From Lachnospiraceae bacterium (GTDB lineage Bacteria > Bacillota > Clostridia > Lachnospirales > Lachnospiraceae), in contig JAFSTN010000024.1 of the NCBI GenBank assembly GCA_017450485.1, forward strand, positions 62,001 through 126,000: DNA of 64,000 bases, written 5' to 3'. Shown one piece after another: positions 36,605 through 46,200 of this stretch. The notes under the pieces are model-generated. The model did no database searches and was not told the DNA's origin. It worked only from the letters and a program-made list of their open reading frames with translations. How positions within the stretch are numbered: position 1 is the stretch's first letter; each line of letters starts with the position of its first letter. The translations under genes and the position numbers were made by a program.

Positions 36605-36910
36605 ATGAAGAAAAAGATTTTATGGACGCTCATATTCATGAGCCTCGTGATGATGAATACGATGCAGGTATTTGCAGCTGACGGATCGGGCGACGGATCG
36701 GGGATCAGTATCGGACTGTGTATCATAGTCGGTCTGATCGTGGCCGGGATCGCATGTGCGATCGCTTCGAGCAGTATGAAAAGTGTGCACACAGCTACAA
36801 GTGCCAAGCATTATGAGAAACAGGGTTCATTCAACCTGACGAATAAGGTTGACAACCATATCAATACGACCCAGCAGCGCATACATCACGAGCGGAGCAC
36901 ACCTTCATGA
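36605..36910 (+). CDS. Small membrane protein resembling a TPM protein without its TPM domain
   Basis: 101 residues with GGGAGGGG before ATG. Signal peptide (residues 1-25, ending FAADG), a short Gly/Ser linker, a membrane helix (about 34-57) and a cytoplasmic tail with HYEKQGSFNLTNKVDNHI. Order and tail are like the C-terminal part of YdjH-type TPM proteins such as the one at 58154, but the TPM domain between signal and helix is missing. Its 3' end lies inside a bidirectional terminator and overlaps the exonuclease gene by 25 bases. It may be a reduced, still-used family member, or a deletion derivative. Confidence 0.7.
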   Translation: MKKKILWTLIFMSLVMMNTMQVFAADGSGDGSGISIGLCIIVGLIVAGIACAIASSSMKSVHTATSAKHYEKQGSFNLTNKVDNHINTTQQRIHHERSTPS

Positions 36911-37818
36911 AGGGTGTGCTCCCTTTTATATTTGAGTGAATCCGCAGTCTTTTTATCTATGAATTTCTGGGTTTTGACCACGTATGTATCACCGTTTTCC
37001 GCCTTGCGCAGTCGGACCTTGCTCTTCATCAGCCCGTGCTGGTCACATTCGGTGACGCACTGATAGAATCTGCTGTTGGTCGTGAACCATTTGACGTAGC
37101 GCCTGGTAGGTTTCCCGCACAGGTAGCACTTCGTCGACATGACTTCCCTGTCGGTAAGCGCCCGCTCCCGCTCACGGAACGGACGTGAAATGTACTTAAA
37201 ATAGTCATCAAACACGGTATGAATCTCGTGTTCCTTATCCCGGGGCAGGTGGAATACATCATACGAGCATCTTCCCAGAACATCCGTCGGGAGCTGCTCG
37301 AGGATGCGTGCAGTGTAGTAGGCATCTGAGAAGGCTCTGTGAAAAGGAATATCCTTCTCTATATTCAGATAGTCGATCGCATACTCCAGATTTCGGCGCT
37401 CCTTGATATCATAAGCGATGCTGAAGAGCTTCTGAACATCGAGAAATGCTATGGGGCCTCCGGCCATCGGAGACAGTTCAAAGTAGCGCATATTACGCTG
37501 GAGTTCGGTCAGGTCCAATGGTCCCCAGGTGCAGAAGAAGGGCTCATCACCGCACCACTCTTTGAAATCCGCATATACTACAGGAAACGGATCTCCTGAC
37601 TGGAGCTGCTGCATCTGGAGATGAATGAGTCGGCCGGTAATCTGGTGCATGGTAGTATAGACCTGCGGTTTCACAAGCCTTGAGAATTCGCTGATCATAC
37701 TGCGGTCCGAGCCGAGTTTGACAGCACCGATCTCTACTATTTCAAAAGGCATCCCGGGGATAGTTCCCTCCGGTTTGCTTGACTGATTCCATTCCAGATC
37801 CAAAACTATATAATTCAT
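36886..37818 (-). CDS. DEDDh 3'-5' exonuclease domain protein
   Basis: 310 residues from the ATG at 37818, chosen because GGAGAGTGG lies before it and the first exonuclease motif starts at once (MNYIVLDLEWNQ). Motifs: Exo I VLDLEW (Asp5, Glu7), Exo II near FLDVQKLF and Exo III with His and Asp in HRAFSDAYYTARIL, typical of DnaQ-like RNase T/exonuclease members. The C-terminal ~110 residues hold CYLCGKP, a possible half metal site, and a basic region. Possible role in RNA or DNA end trimming. A longer in-frame reading upstream crosses into trmB promoter DNA and is rejected. Confidence 0.85.
   Translation of the reverse strand: MNYIVLDLEWNQSSKPEGTIPGMPFEIVEIGAVKLGSDRSMISEFSRLVKPQVYTTMHQITGRLIHLQMQQLQSGDPFPVVYADFKEWCGDEPFFCTWGPLDLTELQRNMRYFELSPMAGGPIAFLDVQKLFSIAYDIKERRNLEYAIDYLNIEKDIPFHRAFSDAYYTARILEQLPTDVLGRCSYDVFHLPRDKEHEIHTVFDDYFKYISRPFRERERALTDREVMSTKCYLCGKPTRRYVKWFTTNSRFYQCVTECDQHGLMKSKVRLRKAENGDTYVVKTQKFIDKKTADSLKYKREHTLHEGVLRS
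36894..36925. terminator. Bidirectional terminator shared by convergent genes
   Basis: GGAGCACACCTTCA / TGAAGGGTGTGCTCC form a near-perfect stem followed by CTTTTA on the plus side. The hairpin overlaps the last codons of both the plus-strand small membrane gene and the minus-strand exonuclease gene. Confidence 0.8.
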
Positions 37819-37896
37819 ATCCACTCTCCGTGCATAATCATACGGGATATAGGGTATGTAGTGCAAGGAGAAATGTGCCCAACCGGACACGATTTG

Positions 37897-37905
37897 TGAT
37901 ACTAT
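37897..37905 (+). promoter_or_regulatory. Extended -10 promoter of trmB
   Basis: TGATACTAT (TG-n-TACTAT) ends six bases before the trmB ATG; no ribosome binding site lies between. This predicts a start of transcription at or next to the start codon. Confidence 0.55.
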
Positions 37906-37911
37906 GTCTAT

Positions 37912-38568
37912 ATGCGCTTGAGAAATATAACAGGTTCCAGAGAAGTAATAGCAGACAGTAAGTGGTGTATGGAGACACCGCGTGATATGGCCGGAAAGTG
38001 GCGTGAACACTTCGGCAATGATCATCCGATCTATGTTGAGATAGGGATGGGTAAGGGAAGATTTCTGATGGATAATGCCCGCACATACCCTGAGATCAAC
38101 TATATAGGTATCGAGAAATATTCGAGCGTACTCCTGCGAGGGATACAGAAGCTGGACGAGGAACCGCTGGGAAACGTGTCACTCATACGTATGGAGGCCG
38201 AGTATATAGCGGAGGTGTTTGCTACTGGTGAGGTTGACCGCATCTATCTGAATTTTTCGGATCCATGGCCTAAGGACCGGCATGCCAAGAGACGGCTGCC
38301 TTCACGTGAGTTTCTGGCCAGATATGAGCAGATTCTTAAGCCGGGGAGCATGGTCGAATTTAAGACCGACAACCGGGAACTCTTTGACTTCGCTGTGGAG
38401 GAGGCGGAGGCAGCAGGCTGGGAGATGCCGGTGCGCACCTATGATCTGCATGCGGATGAGGCCCTGATGCAGGGTAATATCATGACAGAGTATGAGGAGA
38501 GATTCTCATCGATAGGTAACCCGATCTGCAAATATATCATAATCAGACCGGGCCACCGGGACAGGTGA
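37912..38568 (+). CDS. trmB: tRNA (guanine-N7)-methyltransferase
   Basis: 218 residues, the family length. Methylates G46 of tRNA using S-adenosylmethionine. Seen: VEIGMGKGRFL (SAM-binding motif I, about residue 43), NYIGIEKYSSVLLRG, and the TrmB signature FSDPWPKDRHAKRRL (about residue 115-129) with the catalytic Asp and basic substrate residues. Divergent from the exonuclease gene with 93 bases between starts; likely a leaderless message (see the promoter at 37897). Followed 19 bases later by trmL, another tRNA methylase. Confidence 0.95.
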   Translation: MRLRNITGSREVIADSKWCMETPRDMAGKWREHFGNDHPIYVEIGMGKGRFLMDNARTYPEINYIGIEKYSSVLLRGIQKLDEEPLGNVSLIRMEAEYIAEVFATGEVDRIYLNFSDPWPKDRHAKRRLPSREFLARYEQILKPGSMVEFKTDNRELFDFAVEEAEAAGWEMPVRTYDLHADEALMQGNIMTEYEERFSSIGNPICKYIIIRPGHRDR

Positions 38569-38587
38569 CCGGATCAGTATAGTTCAT

Positions 38588-39094
38588 ATGCACATAGTAT
38601 TACACCAGCCGGAGATGCCGGCAAATACCGGAAATATCGGCAGGACCTGCCTTGCAACAGGTACCCCGCTTCATCTGATAGAGCCGCTGGGATTCCAGCT
38701 TAATGACCGTGCCCTCAAGCGAGCCGGACTGGATTACTGGCATGAGCTTGATGTCACCAAATATGATGACTATTCTCAGTTCGTTGAAAAACATCCGGAT
38801 GCAACAGTCTGGATGGCAACCACCAAGGCACACCGGACTTATACGGAGGTGGCTTACGGCCCGGACGATTTTCTCATGTTCGGCAAGGAATCTGCGGGCA
38901 TACCCGAGGAGATCCTGGTGGAAAATGAGGAGCATTGCATACGTATACCGATGGCACACGACATACGCAGCCTCAATCTGTCCAATGCTGTAGCAATAGT
39001 TCTGTATGAAGCCCTCAGACAGCAGGGATTTGCCTCTCTCGAAGAGTACGGTGAATTGCACCGGCTCTCATGGAGCGGGGATAACAGCAATTAA
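38588..39094 (+). CDS. trmL: tRNA (cytidine(34)-2'-O)-methyltransferase
   Basis: 168 residues; SPOUT-class knot methylase acting on the wobble base of leucine tRNAs. Seen: HIVLHQPEMPANTGNIGRT (residues 2-20, with the catalytic-type Asn-xx-GNIGRT), LMFGKESAGIPEE and IPMAHDIRSLNLSNAVAIVLYE, the trefoil-knot SAM site. No Shine-Dalgarno sequence is evident; TATAGT (38578-38583) ends four bases before the ATG, so it may be read from the trmB message or from its own leaderless one. Confidence 0.95.
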   Translation: MHIVLHQPEMPANTGNIGRTCLATGTPLHLIEPLGFQLNDRALKRAGLDYWHELDVTKYDDYSQFVEKHPDATVWMATTKAHRTYTEVAYGPDDFLMFGKESAGIPEEILVENEEHCIRIPMAHDIRSLNLSNAVAIVLYEALRQQGFASLEEYGELHRLSWSGDNSN

Positions 39095-39095
39095 G

Positions 39096-40589
39096 ATGAT
39101 GACCGGATCGGATAAAAAGCGCACAAGATCATACGTGGTAGCCTTTGTGTTAAGCATGATTCTGGCTGGCGTGACCATACTCGGCCCAGGTCTGGATGCA
39201 GCTGCAGCCAAGTCCGGTGCCGCCGAGACCCAGGAGGAGCTGGATGCAAATGTGGAAGCACGAAAGAGCCTGCCTGTGGAGACCAATGAGATAGAGGGAT
39301 GGCCGGCCGGACCCGAGATCGGATCGGAAGCGGCGATCCTGATGGATGTGGATACAGGTGCTATTCTGTATGCCAAAAATATCCATGAAGAGCTGTATCC
39401 CGCCAGCACGACCAAACTTTTGACCTGCCTGATCGCTCAGGAGAACGGGCACATGACGGATATGGTCCCTTTTTCCTATGAAGCGGTACATTCGGTTCCG
39501 TCGGACGGATCCAGTATAGGCATGGATGCGGGGCAGTCGATCACATTGGAGCAGTGTCTGTACGGGATCATGGTCGGCAGTGCGAACGAAGTGGCTAATG
39601 CTGTCGCCGAGTATACTGCCGGATCCATGGAAGCATTCGCGGACATGATGAACGAACGGGCTGCGGAGCTGGGCTGCAAAAACAGCCATTTTACGAATGC
39701 GAACGGTCTGCAGGATGAAGATCACTATACCTCAGCGTACGACCTGGCTGTCATAGCACGGGAGTTTTTTGCCAATGATATGCTCTCAAGGATAGCCAAT
39801 ACGGCCAGATATCACTTCGAACCCACGGATACTCAGCCGGATGATTTCTATCTGAAGAACAAGCATGCCCTGATCACGGGCGAGATCCCCTATGAAGGAA
39901 TATGCGGAGGAAAAACGGGATTTACCGGTGATTCCCGCCAGACACTTGTTACATGCTGCGAGCAAAACGGCATGAGACTGATATGCGTGGTAATGATGCA
40001 GGAGACACCGGATCAGTTCTACGATACGGTAACTCTTTTTGACTACGGCTACAGTAATTTCTCTCTGGTCAACGTGACGGATTATGAGACCGCATTCACG
40101 ACCGAGGAGAAGAGCTTCTTCAGGACCGGTTCGGATATATTCGGTAATTCCAAGCCCTTCCTTAGGATGAATCCGGACAGTCGTATCATACTTCCCAACA
40201 ATATGGACTTCGAGTCGCTTGATACCGAGGTTTCCTATGATACACAGGATGCCGTGGTTCAGATCTATTACAGATTCCACGGACTTGATCTGGGCTCCGC
40301 ATTGGTTGATATCTCGGAGAACGAACAGCCCGGCTACGAATTCGAGCATGTATCTCCTGAAGAGATCAAAGAAGGAAATACGGGGATCACGATAGAACAG
40401 CCGGACCGAACCATATTCCTGAATGTTAAAACCATTATTGCCGGAGTTCTGGCTTTTGCATTTGTTTTGGGCATCCTGATCGTTCTGATACGTCTTGGAC
40501 GTGAATATCATTTCTCAAGTAAGAGGACGGACCGGAAGCGCAGACGAGGAAGAAAACACAGAGGCAGGCACGGCGACTTATATGTATGA
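39096..40589 (+). CDS. D-alanyl-D-alanine carboxypeptidase (peptidase S11)
   Basis: About 497 residues, one base after the trmL stop. N-terminal signal/anchor helix (about 10-35), S11 catalytic domain with the three active-site motifs: STTK (PASTTKLLT, about residue 104), the SxN box as GSANEVANA (about 168) and KTG in GGKTGFTGDS (about 272). A C-terminal beta domain, a membrane helix (about 445-468) and a basic tail (KRRRGRKHRGRHG) follow. The enzyme removes the terminal D-Ala of peptidoglycan pentapeptides outside the cell. ATG 39096 or 39099 is equally possible. Confidence 0.92.
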   Translation: MMTGSDKKRTRSYVVAFVLSMILAGVTILGPGLDAAAAKSGAAETQEELDANVEARKSLPVETNEIEGWPAGPEIGSEAAILMDVDTGAILYAKNIHEELYPASTTKLLTCLIAQENGHMTDMVPFSYEAVHSVPSDGSSIGMDAGQSITLEQCLYGIMVGSANEVANAVAEYTAGSMEAFADMMNERAAELGCKNSHFTNANGLQDEDHYTSAYDLAVIAREFFANDMLSRIANTARYHFEPTDTQPDDFYLKNKHALITGEIPYEGICGGKTGFTGDSRQTLVTCCEQNGMRLICVVMMQETPDQFYDTVTLFDYGYSNFSLVNVTDYETAFTTEEKSFFRTGSDIFGNSKPFLRMNPDSRIILPNNMDFESLDTEVSYDTQDAVVQIYYRFHGLDLGSALVDISENEQPGYEFEHVSPEEIKEGNTGITIEQPDRTIFLNVKTIIAGVLAFAFVLGILIVLIRLGREYHFSSKRTDRKRRRGRKHRGRHGDLYV

Positions 40590-40615
40590 TTTTTTTGCAT
40601 TGGAAGGAGACAGCT

Positions 40616-41467
40616 ATGGTTAGAATCGTTGCGGACAGCACATGTGATCTGGGACCTATATTAACGGAGCGATACGGCATAACCGTATTACCGCTGCATG
40701 TTCTGCTTGGTGATAAGGAATTCCGGGACGGTGTGGATATCACCATAGACGATATATATAAGTGGGCTGATGCGAATAAGTCTACCCCCAAAACTTCCGC
40801 CCCCAGTGCGGAGGACGCGGTTGCAGTATTCAGACCGATACTTGATGCCGGTGACGAGATCATAGCCTTTTCCATATCGGCATCCATGAGTGCGTCATAC
40901 GAGTATATGAACATGGCGGCAGAGATACTGGATGCAGAGGAACGCATATCGGTCATTGATTCCGCCAATCTGTCAACCGGCATAGGCCTGTTGGTGATAG
41001 AGGCCGCTGAAATGGCTGCCGCCGGCATGAGTCGCATGGAGATCACGGAACGTATAGAGGAGCTCAAACCACTGGTCCGTGCAAGCTTTGTGGTGGATAC
41101 TCTCGTGTATCTGCACCGCGGAGGCAGATGCAGCGGAGTGGCAGCCATGGCCGGTACCGCACTTAAGCTTCATCCGAAGATCATGGTCACTGATGGCGCG
41201 ATGCACCCCGAGAAAAAATATCGCGGCAGATATTCGAACATTGTGCCGGATTATGTCAGGGATATGGAGGACGAACTCAGAAAGGCCAGACCCGAGCGGG
41301 TATTTATCACTCATTCATCCATAGATCCCGACATAGTAAACAGCGTCAGAAACTATCTTGAGAGCCTGAACAGATTTGAGGAGATACACGAAACCAGAGC
41401 GGGCGGAGTGATCTCCAGCCATTGCGGCCCCGGCACCCTCGGAGTCCTGTTTATAGCCGGATCGTGA
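40616..41467 (+). CDS. DegV family fatty-acid-binding protein
   Basis: 283 residues from ATG 40616 (AAGGAG upstream). VRIVADSTCDLG at the N-terminus, FSISASMSASYE and TLVYLHRGGRCSG are the DegV signatures; the fold binds one fatty acid, and some members (FakB) hand it to the kinase FakA for phosphorylation. No fakA lies nearby, so a direct role in fatty-acid activation is not shown. It follows the carboxypeptidase by 26 bases. Confidence 0.9.
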   Translation: MVRIVADSTCDLGPILTERYGITVLPLHVLLGDKEFRDGVDITIDDIYKWADANKSTPKTSAPSAEDAVAVFRPILDAGDEIIAFSISASMSASYEYMNMAAEILDAEERISVIDSANLSTGIGLLVIEAAEMAAAGMSRMEITERIEELKPLVRASFVVDTLVYLHRGGRCSGVAAMAGTALKLHPKIMVTDGAMHPEKKYRGRYSNIVPDYVRDMEDELRKARPERVFITHSSIDPDIVNSVRNYLESLNRFEEIHETRAGGVISSHCGPGTLGVLFIAGS

Positions 41468-41543
41468 CTTGTTTGTACAGGTAAAAGAACAAAAAAACTA
41501 TTTACAGCCTGTATCAATAATGATAATCTCTAATTAAGATAAT

Positions 41544-41556
41544 AGTAATCGTTACT
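41544..41556. promoter_or_regulatory. Palindrome upstream of the GrcA-like gene
   Basis: AGTAATCGTTACT, 5-bp arms around TCG, in an AT-rich stretch (41495-41560) that also holds TTTACA (41501-41506) and TGATAAT (41521-41527), a possible promoter with short spacing. It could be an operator of this redox-related gene. Confidence 0.35.
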
Positions 41557-41598
41557 GATATCTAATGTAAACGCTTTAATCTTAAGGAGGTGTTCATT

Positions 41599-41844
41599 AT
41601 GGCAGCAACCAACACAGCACAGGTTAATAATCTTGTATCTCTTCTTGACGGATATGCCGTTAAGGGCGGACATCATCTTAACGTCAATGTCCTTAATCGC
41701 GAAACTCTGCTTGATGCACAGAAGCATCCCGAGAATTATCCTCAGCTTACGATCCGTGTATCGGGATATGCGGTTAATTTCATCAAGCTGACTCCCGAGC
41801 AGCAGGCAGACGTTATCAGCAGAACTTTCCACGAGAGCATCTGA
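41599..41844 (+). CDS. grcA: Free-standing glycyl-radical domain protein, GrcA-like
   Basis: 81 residues from ATG 41599, eight bases after AAGGAGG. The C-terminal part ([20 protein letters not shown]) matches the glycyl-radical domain of pyruvate formate-lyase; Gly56 in RVSGYA is the predicted radical site. E. coli GrcA (YfiD, 127 residues) is such a spare part: it takes the radical from the activase and repairs oxygen-cleaved pyruvate formate-lyase. The present protein is shorter and is essentially the bare domain. Its own promoter region and lack of a co-transcribed pfl gene fit a stress-repair role; formal function is inferred from homology. Confidence 0.85.
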   Translation: MAATNTAQVNNLVSLLDGYAVKGGHHLNVNVLNRETLLDAQKHPENYPQLTIRVSGYAVNFIKLTPEQQADVISRTFHESI

Positions 41845-41902
41845 TCGGAAAACACGGATCATATATGCTTATAACAGCGTAGGCTGTCCTAAGTGATTTC
41901 GC

Positions 41903-41931
41903 TTGATAAATGGTATAAAAGTTTATATAAT
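41903..41931 (+). promoter_or_regulatory. Strong sigma-A-type promoter of the response-regulator gene
   Basis: TTGATA (41903-41908), 17 bases, perfect TATAAT (41926-41931), 41 bases upstream of the ATG at 41973. Confidence 0.8.
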
Positions 41932-41972
41932 TAAAGGGGGTAGGTATCCTTTTTTTAGGGAGGTTATCACGG

Positions 41973-42773
41973 ATGGCAAACGCATATAAACTGTTGATGT
42001 GTGGAAAGAGCAGCATCGTTATTGATGAGTTTTACAACAACTTCAGCGATGAGTTTGATGTATTGACTTCATCCATGCGATATCGCGACATGTCCAAGCA
42101 TGTTAATCTGTTTCAGCCGGATCTGATGCTGTATATCTGTCAGAACCTGCAGGACGCAGATTTCAAAAAGGTCGTGGAACTTCAGCGTCACTTGCAGAAG
42201 TACAATACAACATTTGTGATACTGGGATCCAAGGAGGAATGTTCCGAGTTTCAGAGAGTCACCGGGCTGTTCCCGGACCTGATCTTGGTCAAGCCCATTA
42301 CCTACAAGGAAGTCAGCGCGAAGATAAGCGATACGATGCACGAGAAAACTGTAAGTGCAGGCAGGCTGGAGAAACTGGCAAGTATGTCTCAGGCAGAACC
42401 GGAACCGGAACGCAGGAAGCATGTACTTGTCATAGATGATGACCCGCTGATGCTTAAACTGATCAAGGAGTATCTGCACACCGATTATGATGTTGCTACC
42501 GCTGTAAGCGGTAAGATAGCATATAAATTCCTGGAGACCAAGTCGACCGATCTTATATTACTGGATTATGAGATGCCCGAAGAGAACGGTCCGGAAGTAT
42601 TCCTGAACATAAGAACAAGAGGATTCAAAGACCTGCCGATCATATTCCTTACCGGAGTGACCGACAGCGAGAGGGTCAAGGATGTCATAGCATTACAGCC
42701 TCAGGGATACGTGCTCAAGCCTGTCGACAAGGCTAAATTGCTCAGCGCCGTTAACGGTATTCTAAAAAAGTAA
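41973..42773 (+). CDS. Two-receiver response regulator without output domain
   Basis: 266 residues, GGAGG before ATG. Residues about 3-120 look like a receiver fold without the acidic pocket (pseudo-receiver); a linker follows, then a complete receiver from about 147 (KHVLVIDDDPLML), with the phospho-Asp in LILLDYEMP (about residue 194), Thr in IFLTGV and Lys in YVLKPVD. No DNA-binding or enzymatic domain. Such proteins act through protein contacts or as phosphate sinks. The hybrid sensor kinase 0.4 kb downstream on the other strand is a natural partner candidate; that pairing is inference. Confidence 0.87.
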   Translation: MANAYKLLMCGKSSIVIDEFYNNFSDEFDVLTSSMRYRDMSKHVNLFQPDLMLYICQNLQDADFKKVVELQRHLQKYNTTFVILGSKEECSEFQRVTGLFPDLILVKPITYKEVSAKISDTMHEKTVSAGRLEKLASMSQAEPEPERRKHVLVIDDDPLMLKLIKEYLHTDYDVATAVSGKIAYKFLETKSTDLILLDYEMPEENGPEVFLNIRTRGFKDLPIIFLTGVTDSERVKDVIALQPQGYVLKPVDKAKLLSAVNGILKK

Positions 42774-42784
42774 GGAGATTGAAG

Positions 42785-43102
42785 ATGGAATTAAAGATCA
42801 CAACCGATAATTTTGAATCTGAAGTTATGCAATCCGAACTTCCGGTATTAGTAGATTTCTATGCAGACTGGTGCGGCCCCTGTAAAATGATGGCTCCTAT
42901 CGTAGAGCGTATCGCAGAGGGTTATGAAGGAAAGCTGAAAGTCGGTAAATGCAATATTGACGATGAGGGCGATCTGGCATCCAAGTTCGGTATCATGAGC
43001 ATCCCCACCATAATGGTATTTAAGAGTGGCGAGCCCGCCATGACTTCCATAGGGGCGGTTTCACAGCCTGATCTGGAAGCCAAGATCGATGCGGTGCTGT
43101 AG
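42785..43102 (+). CDS. trxA: Thioredoxin
   Basis: 105 residues; general cytoplasmic protein disulfide reductase. FYADWCGPCKMMAP carries the canonical WCGPCK redox site, and the cis-Pro loop IMSIPTIMVF is present. ATG 42785 follows AAGGAG by eight bases. Eleven bases behind the response regulator, so probably on the same transcript; the shared terminator at 43124 follows. Confidence 0.95.
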   Translation: MELKITTDNFESEVMQSELPVLVDFYADWCGPCKMMAPIVERIAEGYEGKLKVGKCNIDDEGDLASKFGIMSIPTIMVFKSGEPAMTSIGAVSQPDLEAKIDAVL

Positions 43103-43123
43103 TAAATAAAGTAGTTAATAATC

Positions 43124-43204
43124 AGCCACTGAGTATATATGTTCCCCGCAGCGAGTACTGTCGGGTCGGAGCAAGGGGAATCATATATGCTCGGTGGCTT
43201 TTTT
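43124..43204. terminator. Long bidirectional terminator between trxA and the hybrid kinase
   Basis: Arms AGCCACTGAGTATATATG / CATATATGCTCGGTGGCT plus inner TTCCCC/GGGGAA pair over 25 bases with a 27-base loop; TTTTTT follows on the plus strand. The right arm overlaps the last codons of the kinase gene. Confidence 0.8.
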
Positions 43205-46200
43205 CCACGCTTCCATGATCTCAAGACAGCTGTCGGTATCTATACTGCCGACAGCTTCTTTTATTCTTTGAGCGAACCCTTCCTGTCCTGCAGGATAGCT
43301 GTACTTATCAAGCTCTTCTGCTGCCGCTTCCATTACATCCAGATCAAGATTCTCCGCACCGGAGCGTAGCCTGTCCCATATATCCGTCAACACAGTGTTA
43401 TCGATCAGCGGTTTATCATTATCCGAATATGCTTCATCGGAGAACAGAGTATCCAGTACCGGCTTGTATGACTCATAACGCTCGAGTAGTTCGTCCGTAT
43501 GTGCTTCGATGTAATCGATATTCAATTCTTTGCCGGCCTTTTCGAGTTCAGCGGCCATATCAGCCAGTTCCATGGCACCGATCTGGCGGGATGAGCTCTT
43601 CAGGGCGTGTACCTCTATAGTGTATGCGGGCCAGTCTTTTGCTTCATAATGCGAGCGTATCGCTTCCGCTTTGGTGCTCAGTACGCGATGGTATTCTTTC
43701 AGTATGTTCCGAAATACTTTCTCACTGCCTATCATTGAGATGGCTGTATCGGTGTCGAGATCACCGATTACTACGGATCGGGATGCTGTATTGTTGACCC
43801 GGTCATTTTCTTTTCTTTCCAGGATTTCGGCGGCCGTCATCATTTTGATCTTCTCAGGCGGCAGCCATTGCTTTACCTTGGAGGTCAGATTACGGACCTC
43901 TATCGGTTTGGGAACGAAGTCATCCAGCCCCTCTTTCAGGAACATATCACGTGCATCACCTATTGCATTCGCGGTGAGAGCGATGATCGGGATGTTGTTG
44001 TATTCCGGATATTTCTCACGGATTATATGCGTGGCTTCCACACCATCCATCTCGGGCATCATATGATCCATGAATATGATGTCAAATCTGTGTCTGGATG
44101 CCAGGTCAATGGCCTCCTGACCGCTGACGGCGGACATAACCGACATCTTGAGCGGTTCCAGAAGTCCTTCGGCCACAGCCAGGTTGATGGGATTGTCATC
44201 TACAAGCAGTATATGTGCACCGGGGGCTGTGAAGGAGCTGATATCATCACTTTGTCCGGCATCAAAGTATACCTTTTCGCGGTTATATATCAAGGATAAA
44301 GTCATGGAAGAGATAGGTCTCTTTACCTGAACCATATTGGGCACTGTGATGTCGCATCGGCCGGTGAAGTCAGTGATGATGACGCATATTACCTCGGGAT
44401 GTGATTCAAGACATGAGATTCTGTCCGGAGTCAGGGATGCTTCATCGGTGAAGAAGAAAAGCTGACTCTTGGGATTCTGGTAGGATACCTCGTTAAATTT
44501 GGGACCGAGATCGGTTTTGGAATCCATTATGATCGAGGTTACACCCAGCCTGCAGGAGTCCCGTTTGAAGGAGTCTGTCAGAGATGTATCCCTGAACAGA
44601 GCCAGACCTGTGCATTTATCGGGTTCTTTTACTTTCATACCGGGAGTCCAGTCGATGACAGTCTGGGGGATAGTAAAGGTGAATGTGGAGCCTTTTCCGT
44701 ATTCACTTGTAACATCGAGTGTTCCGCCCATCAGATCGACCAGTCTCTGTGATATGGCCAGCCCGAGTCCGGTTCCCTCTACGGAACGGTTCCTCTTGCT
44801 GTCGACCTGAGAGAAGGATTCAAAGATCTTGGTCAGATCCTGTGGTTTGATCCCGATACCGGTATCCGAGACAGCTACTTTCAACAGGATATTGTTGTCA
44901 TCCTTTTTGCTGTAAGTCACTATTATGCTCACCTTGCCGCATTCGGTGAATTTAACGGCATTGTTGGCGAGGTTGATAAGAATCTGGCGGATACGTATAT
45001 TATCGCCGTTCAGCATGGCCGGCAGATCCGGAGGAAGATCGACATCCAGAGCGATTTCTTTTGATCCTATCCGCATCATCACAATGTTGGATACATCGTT
45101 AAACATTGATGTGGGGATGTAATCGGTCGGGATTATCTCCATATTTCCGGACTCGATCTTGGAGAAATCGAGAATATCATTAATGATGGCGATAAGGATC
45201 CTGCCGGAAGCTTTGATCTGCCCTATATAGTTACGGGCTGTGTCGGAGACATCCTCGCGAAGTGCCATTTCGGCCATACCGATGACAGCGTTCATGGGTG
45301 TACGGATCTCATGGCTCATGTTGGCGAGAAAGTCGGTCTTCATCTGAGCAGCTCTGTTGATCTCTTCCTCGTGTTCTTCTATCTCGGAAATCATATCAGC
45401 CGTCTGTTCAGCCAGCATACCGATCTCATCATCTCTGAAGTTGTAGGATCTGAGATCTCTTGTAGTATTGTGGTCTCTTGTGGCTGCATATCTCTCGATC
45501 TTATCTGCCAGATAGTGGATTTTGGATATATATGCACCGTTGATAATGAAGAGCAGCAGGAGAATTCCGACAAAGAAGATCCCTGCGATACGTGCGCCCA
45601 GCCGGACGGAATTAGTCAGGATCTCACGGTTGACATCAGCCACATCGATCTCTGCGACCACAAGTCCGATCACTTTGTCATCGATGATCAGGGGGGTGTA
45701 ATATGAATAACAGTTTCCCCATTCATTATCCCATTCATACACATCGTCATATTTCTGTCCGTTTATATAGGTGTTCCAGAGCAGAGTATGGGACTTCGGA
45801 TCCTCGTAATATGTATCGCCCATGTATAGGTAACCGGGATGATCGGAATCCTCGATGCGCTCTCCGTCTATCTGATATGTGCAGGTGTGATCTGCTTCAT
45901 TGAGTGTCAGAAAATAGGTATAAGGAAGATTAAATGATTCGCGTGCCTGTTCGAAAGTGGTCAGCCAGTATTCCTGTCTGAATGTATAATAGAGCAGCTG
46001 CATGTCATAGGGCAGCTCCGAAACCGGTTTCTCGCTGTAGAGTGTCTGATTCGGGTATTCACGGGTATATGCGGTCACAAACTCGTTGCGAGCATCGTCG
46101 TATCCCTCGAAATCCAGGGGGATGCGCAGATCTTTATAGTGTTCACTGAAGAATTCCGTGTAGTCAACGAAATCCTGACCATCAGCCAGAATCAGATTGG

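Noticed and set aside
37819-38025. N-terminal extension of the exonuclease
   Set aside because: The extension overlaps trmB and its promoter on the other strand; the catalytic Asp motif begins right at ATG 37818.
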